The notes under the pieces were generated by a model that worked only from the letters and a program-made list of their open reading frames with translations, was not told where the DNA came from and made no database searches. A DNA stretch of 37,775 nt from BTUB01 sp964392765 (GTDB lineage: Bacteria; Babelota; Babeliae; Babelales; Vermiphilaceae), in the NCBI GenBank assembly GCA_964392765.1, contig CAYMRF010000007.1, positions 1 through 37,775 on the forward strand. Direction: 5' to 3'. Positions within the stretch are counted from its first letter, which is position 1. The number at the start of each line of letters is the position of its first letter. Below, piece after piece: positions 24,603 through 32,613 of this stretch. The position numbers were made by a program, and so were the translations under genes.

Positions 24603-24734
24603 ACACATCCTGAGTAGCGATGCTTGCATCGCGTATCGAAGGATCGACCCATTTGCAATAATAAAAGTGCTAGGAACATTTTAATGTTTACCGCTCCTTC
24701 GATATGCAGCCTACGGCTGCTACTCAGGATGTGT
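24603..24734. repeat. Nested palindromic repeat element, copy 1
   Basis: A 132-bp element between fic and alaS. The outer 15-bp perfect arms ACACATCCTGAGTAG (24603-24617) and CTACTCAGGATGTGT (24720-24734) enclose a small hairpin GCGATGC-TT-GCATCGC (24617-24632), a second arm pair TATCGAAGGATCG (24634-24646) / CGCTCCTTCGATA (24692-24704), a hairpin GCAGCC-TAC-GGCTGC (24706-24720), and a central AACATT-TT-AATGTT (24675-24688). It codes for nothing and resembles REP/MITE-like dispersed palindromes; it may also end fic transcription. Confidence 0.85.
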
Positions 24735-24762
24735 GGCGGATGTTACTCTTAAAGCGTATAAA

Positions 24763-24791
24763 TTGATTCGCGTCGTAAAACGCAGTATTCT
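24763..24791 (+). promoter_or_regulatory. alaS promoter
   Basis: -35 TTGATT (24763-24768), a 17-bp spacer and -10 TATTCT (24786-24791), giving a leader of about 40 bases before the ATG. Confidence 0.5.
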
Positions 24792-24839
24792 GGATAAGGT
24801 CTTTCTAACAATAAACCCCCGGATTAATAGGGATTTTTC

Positions 24840-27431
24840 ATGAATTCAATGCAGATTCGCCAAAAGTTTTTTGATTTCTTTATTAAACGAAACCATGAAA
24901 AAGTGGCCAGTTCTTCATTGATTCCCGCCCAAGATCCCACTCTTTTATTCGCCAACGCGGGCATGAACCAATTCAAAGATGTATTCTTAGGCAAAGAAAA
25001 GCGCAGCTATACTCGTGCCGTGAGCATCCAAAAATGTGTACGTGCGGGCGGTAAACATAATGATTTAGAAAACGTTGGATTTACCAAACGCCATCTCACT
25101 TTTTTTGAGATGATGGGCAACTTCTCCTTTGGAGATTATTTTAAAAAAGATGCTATTCATTTTGCCTGGGATTTTCTCACTAAAGAGATGAATCTGCCGG
25201 TGGATAAACTTCATGCAACCGTCTACCTCACTGATGATGAGGCATATGATATTTGGCATAAAGAGATTGGCATTCCCGAATCTCGTATGCATCGTTTAGG
25301 AGAAAAAGAAAACTTCTGGCAAATGGGCGAAACCGGCCCATGCGGCCCTTGCACTGAGATTCACATTGATCGTGGCCCAGAATGGGGCTGCAAAGAGATG
25401 CTCGACTGTGGTCCGGCATGCGATTGCGATAGATTTTTAGAAATCTGGAATTTAGTATTCATGCAATTTGATCGCCAACCGGGTGGCGTGGATAAGCCAC
25501 TCAAACAAACCGGTGTTGATACCGGGATGGGCTTGGAACGCTTGTGCGCAGTAGTTCAAGATAAAGATTCGGTGTATCAAACAGATGTTTTTATGCCGAT
25601 TATTGAGCGCATTGAGCAGTTAACCGGAAAAGTATACGCAAAACAAGATGCCAAAACGCAAGCGGCATTTCACGTGCTTGCCGATCATATTCGCTCATCA
25701 ACCCTTATTATTGCTGATGGCGGCGCACCTTCAAATGAAGGGCGCGGCTACGTATTGCGTAAAATAATTCGCCGCGCAGCATTGTTTGCTCAAAAACTTA
25801 CTTCAGAAAATATCTTCCCTGAACTTTCAAAAGTTGTAGTAGAACAATTAGGCGGTATTTATCCTGAATTAAAATCGAATGCAACATTAGTATATAAAAT
25901 CTTAGAAAGTGAGATCAGCAAATTTGCTACTAACTTGGTTCGTGGCCAATCAATGCTTGAAAAATATTTCCAAGAACATCACAATGAAAAGAATGTTACC
26001 GGTCAACAAGCATTTAAATTATATGATACGTATGGATTTCCTATTGAGTTGATTCGCGTGATGGCGCAAGAAAAAGGATTCACCGTTGATGATGCCGGCT
26101 TTGAAAAAGAGATGGCAAAACAGCAAGAACAATCAGGCAAGAAAACAACGGATGAATTGGAACATGTATTGCCTGATTCAGTAGCTTCTGAATTTACTGG
26201 ATATAATGAATTAGAAACCACTTCTACCATTTCTCACCTCATTCATGAGGGCAAAATAGTTGAAAACGCTCCTGCAGGCCAAACGGTTTGGGTGGTTGCA
26301 AAAGAATCGCCTTATTTCATCGTCGGCGGCGGGCAAGTGCCTGATCAAGGAACAGTAACCGTTGGCAATAAAGAGACACCGTTATTGCAGGTGCGATACA
26401 TCAATAATGCCATCGGGGCACAAATTCAAACTCCCGTGGATCTTAAAGTAGGTGATGCAATTACCAGTAAGGTTGATCCAATCTGGCGCGTGAAAGCCAT
26501 GAAAAATCATACCGCAACGCATATGCTTCAATCAGCACTTATTGAACTGTTTGGTAAAACTATTAAGCAATCAGGATCTTTAGTACATCCTGATTATTTA
26601 CGCTTTGATTTCACCTATCATGAAAATTTAAGCCCGGCAGATATTCAGAAAGTAGAAGATTTAGTAAATAAAAAAATTATGGAAAATATTCCGGTTAACA
26701 TCCAATATATGGGTTTACCCGAAGCAATCAAAAAAGGTGCGCTCGCATTCTTTGGCGATAAATATAATCCAGAAAAAGTTCGCATGGTAGAGATTCCTCA
26801 CTTCTCGGTAGAATTATGCGGAGGAACGCACGTGAATTCTACTGGAGATATTGGTGTATTTAAAATTACTGATATTTCTGCGCTCTCTGCAGGGCATCGC
26901 CGAATCACCGCAGTCACTGGCCCGCGCGCACTCGAACTTTTTCAAGAAACTTTTGCGATCACCAAGAATTTAGGAAATGAATTTAAGGTGCAAAAAGAGA
27001 ACGTAATTGATGCTGTTTCCAAACAGAAAGATGAATTAAAAAAAGCACAGCATGAAATAAAGCAACTTAAAAAACAGATGTATGCATTGCAAATCCCGCA
27101 GTGGCTTGAGCATGCTGAAATGGTTAATTCAACGCTGTTTCTTTATCAATCAGTTACTGATGCCACTAATGAAGATCTCAAAGACCTTGCGCAACAATTA
27201 TCTACTAAAAAGCCAGGCTTTTATTTCTTAACCAGCATGAGCGATGGTAAAGGAATGTATGTGGCACAAGTATCTCCCGGCGTTAGTTTAGATTTGAAAA
27301 AAATTGCTACGCATTTAAAAGATTCTTACGGTATTCGCGGTGGCGGAACAGATAAATTCTTGCAAGGCGGAGCATCATCATTTGATACTCGTTTAAAAGA
27401 AGATCTTAAAAAATGGGTTATGGAGATCTAA
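24840..27431 (+). CDS. alaS: Alanyl-tRNA synthetase
   Basis: An 863-residue class II synthetase that charges tRNA-Ala. N-terminal catalytic domain: LIPAQDPTLLFANAGMNQFK, SIQKCVRAGGKHNDLENVG, TFFEMMGNFSFGDYF, and GVDTGMGLERLC. The editing domain carries HTATH at about 556-560 and CGGTH at about 660, the metal-binding residues that clear Ser/Gly-tRNA-Ala. The C-terminal coiled coil (KQKDELKKAQHEIKQLKK) and C-Ala domain (IRGGGTDKFLQGGA) are present. Length is normal. A TTGATT/TATTCT promoter lies at 24763-24791 and GGGA is 7 bp before the ATG. The next small gene begins 2 bp after its stop. Confidence 0.97.
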   Translation: MNSMQIRQKFFDFFIKRNHEKVASSSLIPAQDPTLLFANAGMNQFKDVFLGKEKRSYTRAVSIQKCVRAGGKHNDLENVGFTKRHLTFFEMMGNFSFGDYFKKDAIHFAWDFLTKEMNLPVDKLHATVYLTDDEAYDIWHKEIGIPESRMHRLGEKENFWQMGETGPCGPCTEIHIDRGPEWGCKEMLDCGPACDCDRFLEIWNLVFMQFDRQPGGVDKPLKQTGVDTGMGLERLCAVVQDKDSVYQTDVFMPIIERIEQLTGKVYAKQDAKTQAAFHVLADHIRSSTLIIADGGAPSNEGRGYVLRKIIRRAALFAQKLTSENIFPELSKVVVEQLGGIYPELKSNATLVYKILESEISKFATNLVRGQSMLEKYFQEHHNEKNVTGQQAFKLYDTYGFPIELIRVMAQEKGFTVDDAGFEKEMAKQQEQSGKKTTDELEHVLPDSVASEFTGYNELETTSTISHLIHEGKIVENAPAGQTVWVVAKESPYFIVGGGQVPDQGTVTVGNKETPLLQVRYINNAIGAQIQTPVDLKVGDAITSKVDPIWRVKAMKNHTATHMLQSALIELFGKTIKQSGSLVHPDYLRFDFTYHENLSPADIQKVEDLVNKKIMENIPVNIQYMGLPEAIKKGALAFFGDKYNPEKVRMVEIPHFSVELCGGTHVNSTGDIGVFKITDISALSAGHRRITAVTGPRALELFQETFAITKNLGNEFKVQKENVIDAVSKQKDELKKAQHEIKQLKKQMYALQIPQWLEHAEMVNSTLFLYQSVTDATNEDLKDLAQQLSTKKPGFYFLTSMSDGKGMYVAQVSPGVSLDLKKIATHLKDSYGIRGGGTDKFLQGGASSFDTRLKEDLKKWVMEI

Positions 27432-27433
27432 AA

Positions 27434-27784
27434 ATGAAAATGAGAATAGCAATTTTTGCGATCGCAATTAGTGCGCCCAATATCTTTGGCATGCTTAAAT
27501 CAGAATCAGAAGATAGCATGAGCAGTTTTCCAGAACTTCCTTTAAGTAGACCGAATTCTGCTCAAGAGAAAAAAGAGCTGCCAGCAAGCATATCAAATTC
27601 TTCTACTTCATTGGTGCAGCCTGCGCAGGTAACAAAAAAACGATGCTGCTGTGTATTTTTAGAAAGAATTTTTGAAAGCCTTGCGAATACCCCGCCTACA
27701 CCATTCAATCCGCCAGTATACTCAATTAATTCAACAGAAAGAAAAACTAAACTTGCTGCTCAATCATCTGCACCGCTTGATTAA
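27434..27784 (+). CDS. Small exported protein behind alaS
   Basis: A 116-residue protein, not recognised. Signal peptide MKMRIAIFAIAISAPNIFG; the mature part is Ser/Pro-rich and low complexity with a KKRCCCVF patch near residue 65. The ATG at 27434 is 2 bp after the alaS stop and its RBS (GGAG, 8 bp before) lies inside the alaS 3' end, so it is coupled to alaS; an upstream ATG at 27413 would overlap alaS. Its last 38 bp overlap the 3' end of convergent pth. Whether it is a real product is uncertain, but the leader and RBS support it. Confidence 0.6.
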   Translation: MKMRIAIFAIAISAPNIFGMLKSESEDSMSSFPELPLSRPNSAQEKKELPASISNSSTSLVQPAQVTKKRCCCVFLERIFESLANTPPTPFNPPVYSINSTERKTKLAAQSSAPLD

Positions 27785-28277
27785 TTAACTGCTCAAGTTC
27801 AGCAGGATTTTCTTTAAATTTCTCAAGCACATAATCGGGCACATCTTCTTTAACAAGCGGTCTGCCAATGCCAAATCGCAAGCGGGCAAATTGATCGCCG
27901 CATGCAGCAATAATGGATTTTAATCCGTTATGGCCGCGAGAAGAGCCGCCCACGCGCATCTTAAGATTGCCAAACGGCTGCTCAAGTTCATCATGAACCA
28001 CGAGAATATTCTCGGCTTTGATTCCTTGCTTAAGTAAGGCAGGAACCACTTTGCCGGAACTGTTCATAAATGTTTGGGGTTTAATCAGCAGAATTTTTTT
28101 GCCATCTTTGAGTAACGTAGTAATTTCTTGATTATCTTTTGATTGCCATGAAAGGCCATACGCTTTGGCTAATTCATCCAGCACGCGAAAGCCAATGTTG
28201 TGGCGCGTGTAATAATAGTTTGGGCCCGGATTACCGAGCCCAATAATTGCTTTGATATCTAAATTTAGATTATCCAT
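27747..28277 (-). CDS. pth: Peptidyl-tRNA hydrolase
   Basis: A 176-residue enzyme that frees tRNA from stalled peptidyl-tRNA. Signatures: GLGNPGPNYYYTRHNIGF with the catalytic His, KPQTFMNSSG, VVHDELEQPFG, SRGHNGLKSI, and RLRFGIGRP. The length is typical. It follows skp by 5 bp, so they share a transcript, and its start has no strong Shine-Dalgarno (coupled translation is likely). It is a cytosolic housekeeping enzyme, and its 3' end overlaps a convergent small gene by 38 bp. Confidence 0.96.
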   Translation of the reverse strand: MDNLNLDIKAIIGLGNPGPNYYYTRHNIGFRVLDELAKAYGLSWQSKDNQEITTLLKDGKKILLIKPQTFMNSSGKVVPALLKQGIKAENILVVHDELEQPFGNLKMRVGGSSRGHNGLKSIIAACGDQFARLRFGIGRPLVKEDVPDYVLEKFKENPAELEQLINQAVQMIEQQV

Positions 28278-28282
28278 GCGCG

Positions 28283-28936
28283 TTACGCAACCTTGGTTGA
28301 AGCAGGTTTTGCAGGTGCAGCTGCTTTATTCTTTGCCAAAGTTACTTTTTGTTCATGTTGCTTATTAGCAATTTTCATAACATCTGAAGTTGCATCCAAG
28401 CCATCTTTCTTGTAAACAACGCGGCCAGAAGCTTCATCGATCACAATGAAAAGATCTTTCTCTTTTGCATATTGTGCAACTGCTTGTGCAAAATCATTAA
28501 GCACTGGTTGCAACAATTCTTGCTCTTTCATCATCATATCATTTTGGCCATCTTGAACGATGCGTTGGCCTTTAGCTTGCAATTCATTCTTTTTGTACTC
28601 AAGATCTCTTAATTTGCGCTCCGTGTCCGCTTGAGATGCTGCTTGCGCTCCACCGCTCGCTAAAGCTTTTTTACCTGCAGGAGCTGCTGCATCGGCACGC
28701 AATTTAGTTGCTTCGCCTTCAATGCGTTGCAATTCCATGCTAATACCTTTTAATTGATTTTCAAAATCTACCCGCATATTTTGTAAGGTAGCAACTGCTT
28801 CTTTACCGGCAGCTGATTCCATAAGATACATTTGTGAGTTAACTGTTTTAATCTTATTGTCCAAAGCATCTCCTTTAATTCCTGCAACACTGAGCAACAA
28901 GCCTAATGCGAGTGAACGCTGTAATAGATTTTTCAT
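28283..28936 (-). CDS. skp: OmpH/Skp-family periplasmic chaperone
   Basis: A 217-residue protein. Signal peptide MKNLLQRSLALGLLLSVAGIKG, then an OmpH/Skp fold: an N-terminal strand region with KIKTVNSQMYLMES, two long charged helices (ENQLKGISMELQRIEGEATK; AQAASQADTERKLRDLEYKK) and a closing EKDLFIVIDEASGRVVYKK. Skp trimers hold unfolded outer-membrane proteins in the periplasm for the BAM complex, matching the many barrels in this window. Longer than E. coli Skp because of an Ala/Gly-rich insert at the helix tip and an Ala/Lys-rich tail. AAGGA lies 6 bp before the ATG; promoter at 28988-29015. Confidence 0.87.
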   Translation of the reverse strand: MKNLLQRSLALGLLLSVAGIKGDALDNKIKTVNSQMYLMESAAGKEAVATLQNMRVDFENQLKGISMELQRIEGEATKLRADAAAPAGKKALASGGAQAASQADTERKLRDLEYKKNELQAKGQRIVQDGQNDMMMKEQELLQPVLNDFAQAVAQYAKEKDLFIVIDEASGRVVYKKDGLDATSDVMKIANKQHEQKVTLAKNKAAAPAKPASTKVA

Positions 28937-28987
28937 AATCTTCCTTATTAATATTAATAGTTAATGGTTAGAACTGCATTTACTTTT

Positions 28988-29015
28988 ACTCTAATAAATT
29001 CATCAAAATAGTCAA
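28988..29015 (-). promoter_or_regulatory. skp-pth promoter
   Basis: Minus strand: TTGACT at 29010-29015, a 16-bp spacer and TAGAGT at 28988-28993. Same form as the GNAT operon promoter. Confidence 0.5.
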
Positions 29016-29016
29016 T

Positions 29017-31713
29017 TTACCCCTTATGCCTACGCGCAAACCACTTGCGGATCTCTTCAAGCCATATAATAGAAGAACTCAAAATCGCTATAAAGAGCCA
29101 TTGGTAGATGTTTAAAGGAACGGTGCCAAATATCTTCTGCAAGAAAGAAACATGCAATAAAAGCAGCTGCAAAATAGAAACAATAGCAAGTGCTAAGATC
29201 AACCATCGGTTGCTCCAAATCCCCAGCTGGAAAATTGATTTGGTATCCGAACGGCAATTCCAGGCATTAAACCATTGGAACATCCCCATAGTGACCAATG
29301 TCATAGTACGCGCAAGCACCACATCATACGGGCTATACAAAATAAATATGAAAAGCGAACCAAGCGCCATGGGTATTGCTGTATAAAGAATGCGCCATGC
29401 CATAGTATAATCTATCAAACGCACATGTTCTGGCTTTAGCCACCGCTGATCAGACAATAGCCCTTTTTCCTTTTTTTCTAAAGCAAGAGCACTATCAAGA
29501 AATCCATCGGTAATTAAATTGAGCCATAAGATCTGCGCAGCAGTAAGCGGAAATGCCAAATTCAGTGTAGGAAACATAAGATCAATAATAAATGCGAAAA
29601 CAATAATCAAAATTTCGGCTAAATTAGTTGAAAAGAAATATGAGATCACGCGCCGCAATGTATAGATAGTATGCCTACCTTCCTCAATTGCATGAATAAT
29701 ATTCACCACTGAATCATCCAGCAATACGATATCGGAAGCTTCTTTTGCAACTTCAGTCCCAATGCCGCCCATGCCAATACCAATATCGGCTGCCACTAAT
29801 GAAGGCGCATCATTAATGCCATCACCCGTCATTGCAACGGTAAGATTGTGCGCGTGGAGTGCTTTAATAATTCTGAGCTTTTGATCAGGACTCACGCGTG
29901 AAAATACGGTGGTATATACAATTACTTCTTGTAACTGCTCATCAGAAAGTTTTTCAAATTCAGGACCATCAATCGCATCATCTCCCTCCTTATAAATCCC
30001 TACTTGTTTTGCAATCGTAAGCGCCGTTCTTTGATGATCGCCGGTTGCCATAATAATTTGTAATCCTGCTTTGCGTGCTTTAGAAATCGTTGCAGCAGCT
30101 TCAGAACGAATGGAATCTTCAATCCCGCATAATCCTAGAAAGATGATATCTTTATTCGTGAGTTGCTCAAAATAGTGTGCGCGTTCTTGTTCCGAGGAAT
30201 TATCTGGAATTGACTTTGCATCAAAATATTTTACCCCGACACCAATTACCCGAAGCCCCGCTGCAAGAAAATCCGCCAACGCTTCTTTTGCATGATCAGT
30301 TGCACTACTACGTTGAAAAATAAACTCGGGTGAACCCGCCATAAATGCTACGCCTTTGCCCTTATGCGTAAAAAATGCGGCATGATATTTGTGCTCGGGA
30401 TCAAAAGGAATCTCATATATTTTCTGGTACTCTTTTTCTAATTGTTCAAGATTAATTCCCATTTTTTGCGCAAACACAAAAAGTGCTGCTTCGGTAGGGT
30501 CTCCTTTAATATCAAAGGTACCTTGCTCAGAAATAAAAGTTATAGTAGCTGTATTAAGCAAGCTCATTGCTTGTGCAATGGTGAAAAGATCGGTTTCTGG
30601 AGTGATTTTAACCAACTTGTTATCTAAAAGTAATGAGCCTTCTGTATAATATCCTTTGCCGGAAACGCTCCATATTTTATTATCAGCAAAGATGCGGCTT
30701 GCGATCATTTCATTACGCGTGAGCGTTCCCGTTTTATCTATAACAATTACTTTTGCGTGCCCCAGTCCTTCAACGGCTTGCATGTTTTTGACCAGAACTT
30801 TTTGCTTAGCCATATTGTAAACACCGTTTACTAAAACTAACGTTAAAACAACCGGCAATCCTTCAGGGATAACGCAAATAAAAAGAGCAGTGAGCATCAC
30901 GATGAGTTCTCGGATGGGTTGGCCAGCCCATAAGCCAATTAAAAAGAGTGCAGTGCACATGATTAAAATAAAAGAAAGAATCCACCACGATAAACGTGCC
31001 ATTTCTCGCGCAAGGGGGATATCGGTTTGCAATTGGGCAATGGATTGTTGAATTTTTCCAATTTCAGTTTCAATTCCCGTTGCTACGATTATGGCGCGTG
31101 CCCATCCTGATAATACATAGGTGCCGCTATAGATCATGTTAGTGCGATCCGCGAGGGCAAGATCGCCTAATAAAGCATCAACCGTTTTAAGGACTGCCTG
31201 GGATTCACCCGTCAACATTGCTTCATCAACTTTTAAATTATGTGATTCAATAATTCGTGCATCGGCAGGAACTCGTTGCCCTTCTTGCACGAAGATAATA
31301 TCTCCGGGTACCAATTGCGCAGTAGAAATTACATGCTTTTTACCATCTCGTATTACCACGCTCTCTTGCACAATAAAGCGCTTTAAACTCACCAGCATTC
31401 TGCGCGTGCGACCTTCTTGAATAGTTCCTACCAACGCGTTGAACAAAAGTATCCCTGCAATAATAAAGGAATCCATGGAGTCGTCTGCGATAAAATAAAT
31501 AAGTCCAGCTGCCATCACTAAAATATAAATGAGCGGACTGGCAAATTGAGATAAAAAAACCCAAATCCATGAAGGCTGAGGTTGATCGGGCAGTTCATTG
31601 TAGCCGTATTTTTGTAAACGAGATTCTATTGCCTTGCTGGGTAATCCGTTTTTGCTATCAGTTTGAAATGATGATAAAAGTTCAGGAATATCTTGTTGGT
31701 AGGGTAATTTCAT
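29017..31713 (-). CDS. P2-type cation-transporting ATPase (Ca2+-ATPase-like)
   Basis: An 898-residue membrane pump. Cation-ATPase N-domain at the start (LPYQQDIPELLSSFQTD), then actuator LTGES at about 171-175, the phosphorylated Asp in VIDKTGTLTRNEM (Asp about 330), TGDGINDAPSLV in the hinge, and about ten membrane segments. PEGLP in M4 and the M6 block WLNLITDGFLDSALALE keep the Glu and the Asn/Thr/Asp that bind Ca2+ in SERCA site II, so Ca2+ is the likely ion (Na+/K+ or Mn2+ are possible). The ATG at 31713 is used; a TTG 12 bp upstream is in frame and no strong RBS separates them. A monocistronic unit ending next to skp. Confidence 0.93.
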   Translation of the reverse strand: MKLPYQQDIPELLSSFQTDSKNGLPSKAIESRLQKYGYNELPDQPQPSWIWVFLSQFASPLIYILVMAAGLIYFIADDSMDSFIIAGILLFNALVGTIQEGRTRRMLVSLKRFIVQESVVIRDGKKHVISTAQLVPGDIIFVQEGQRVPADARIIESHNLKVDEAMLTGESQAVLKTVDALLGDLALADRTNMIYSGTYVLSGWARAIIVATGIETEIGKIQQSIAQLQTDIPLAREMARLSWWILSFILIMCTALFLIGLWAGQPIRELIVMLTALFICVIPEGLPVVLTLVLVNGVYNMAKQKVLVKNMQAVEGLGHAKVIVIDKTGTLTRNEMIASRIFADNKIWSVSGKGYYTEGSLLLDNKLVKITPETDLFTIAQAMSLLNTATITFISEQGTFDIKGDPTEAALFVFAQKMGINLEQLEKEYQKIYEIPFDPEHKYHAAFFTHKGKGVAFMAGSPEFIFQRSSATDHAKEALADFLAAGLRVIGVGVKYFDAKSIPDNSSEQERAHYFEQLTNKDIIFLGLCGIEDSIRSEAAATISKARKAGLQIIMATGDHQRTALTIAKQVGIYKEGDDAIDGPEFEKLSDEQLQEVIVYTTVFSRVSPDQKLRIIKALHAHNLTVAMTGDGINDAPSLVAADIGIGMGGIGTEVAKEASDIVLLDDSVVNIIHAIEEGRHTIYTLRRVISYFFSTNLAEILIIVFAFIIDLMFPTLNLAFPLTAAQILWLNLITDGFLDSALALEKKEKGLLSDQRWLKPEHVRLIDYTMAWRILYTAIPMALGSLFIFILYSPYDVVLARTMTLVTMGMFQWFNAWNCRSDTKSIFQLGIWSNRWLILALAIVSILQLLLLHVSFLQKIFGTVPLNIYQWLFIAILSSSIIWLEEIRKWFARRHKG

Positions 31714-31778
31714 AAAATCTTTCAAGAAAATTTTCTAATAACATCAGGTTGAATAGAAAAGTAATTTCCACTACTAAT

Positions 31779-31903
31779 CCGTTCGTGGTGAGTGAAATTG
31801 CGTTAGCAATTTTGTATCGAACCATAAAATAATTTGATTCTACAATTAAAAAGCCGTATGGATTCGATACGCCTCATTGCATTCGGCTACTCACCACGAA
31901 CGG
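31779..31903. repeat. Nested palindromic repeat element, copy 2
   Basis: A 125-bp element with perfect 15-bp outer arms CCGTTCGTGGTGAGT (31779-31793) and ACTCACCACGAACGG (31889-31903). Inside are the hairpin AAATTGC-GTTA-GCAATTT (31795-31812) and inner arms GTATCGAACCATA / TATGGATTCGATAC (31814-31826 with 31857-31870, one bulge). The layout matches copy 1 (outer arm ending GAGT, inner arm starting TATCGAA), but the other bases differ. Confidence 0.85.
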
Positions 31904-32217
31904 CTTAATATATATTTTAATGACAATAATCAGATAATATGCGATTCGAAAATGAGCATGCTAAGCGTATGAAATTTATATCAGAACATCAATCAAGAGA
32001 TGAGTTTAAAAGCGCGGGAGAATAGTTTGTGTGTCTTCATTGTTCACCCCACTCCCCTTCAGAGTCTTCCCATCGCATACCCCCGCGCGATCTTCAAGAA
32101 CTTACTATCACTGTAAGCCTCTCTATGGATCATTTGCAAAGACTTCTTTAAAACTGATATAAAAAACCTTTAGAAAAGCCACTTTTTCAAAATTTAAAAG
32201 TTCATATTTTTTTAAAC

Positions 32218-32247
32218 TTTACAGCTTGTTTTCGGTTTTTTTAGGCT
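32218..32247 (+). promoter_or_regulatory. Promoter of Cys-rich gene (TTTACA - 18 - TAGGCT)
   Basis: TTTACA at 32218-32223, an 18-bp spacer and TAGGCT at 32242-32247, about 20 bp before the ATG; the leader would be short (about 15 bases) but includes the AAGGGG RBS. Confidence 0.4.
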
Positions 32248-32268
32248 AAATAAAAAAAGGGGAAATCT

Positions 32269-32541
32269 ATGAACCATCCTACCATACTTTTTCTTGTATT
32301 AATTATTTTCGCACCAATCGCTAATGCCAAATGCAATCGTGCCGATCGGGCACACAGAAATCCCAATGTACTGCGCTGCACCTATCATCAAGAAGATATT
32401 TATCGATGCTATCGGGAGAAATGTAACTGCTATAAGAATGAACAACAAAGAAATGAATGCTTTTTTTGCGGATGCCCTATCGAAGAACATACTAAGTTGC
32501 ATGAAGACAAGAAAAAGAAAGTAGTTAAAAAGAAAAAATAA
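32269..32541 (+). CDS. Small Cys-rich exported protein with Lys tail
   Basis: A 90-residue protein, not recognised. Signal peptide MNHPTILFLVLIIFAPIANA, then about 50 residues with eight Cys (KCNRAD, LRCTYH, RCYREKCNCYK, ECFFCGCP), an even number that suggests disulfides or a zinc site outside the cytosol. The C-terminal ~15 residues are almost all Lys (DKKKKVVKKKK). AAGGGG lies 6-7 bp before the ATG, and a TTTACA/TAGGCT promoter is at 32218-32247. Small Cys-rich exported proteins are common effectors or toxins, but nothing here proves such a role. Confidence 0.75.
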   Translation: MNHPTILFLVLIIFAPIANAKCNRADRAHRNPNVLRCTYHQEDIYRCYREKCNCYKNEQQRNECFFCGCPIEEHTKLHEDKKKKVVKKKK

Positions 32542-32549
32542 AAACTCAC

Positions 32550-32578
32550 TTGTTTTAACTATCGATAATTGCTATAGA
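32550..32578 (+). promoter_or_regulatory. Candidate promoter of exported winged-helix-like gene
   Basis: TTGTTT at 32550-32555, a 17-bp spacer and TATAGA at 32573-32578 preceded by TGC (extended -10 form), about 35 bp before the ATG. Confidence 0.45.
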
Positions 32579-32613
32579 TATGCTGGACTTTTTAGTTATA
32601 TACAAGGAGCAAC

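Larger units (their letters stand above)
31714..32268. other. Gene-poor divergent gap (555 bp)
   Basis: This gap between the ATPase gene and the Cys-rich gene holds the second nested palindrome (31779-31903) and then a stretch at about 32010-32090 that is clearly more GC-rich than its surroundings. A 7-bp GC stem GCGCGGG / CCCGCGC (32012-32018 with 32082-32088) encloses the latter. On the minus strand a 15-codon ORF (31993-32040) sits behind a strong GGGGAG-type RBS. The promoter of the Cys-rich gene lies at the right end. No tRNA or known ncRNA was recognised. Confidence 0.6.

Noticed and set aside
31779..31903. Palindrome read as a simple terminator
   Set aside because: It lies upstream of both flanking genes (divergent), has no T-run, and its nested form matches the other repeat copy.
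31904..32268. Search for SRP RNA, 6S RNA, tmRNA or tRNA in the largest gap
   Set aside because: No SRP core GGAAGGAAGCA-type loop, no tRNA T-arm GGTTCRA with acceptor pairing, and no tmRNA ends were found by eye.
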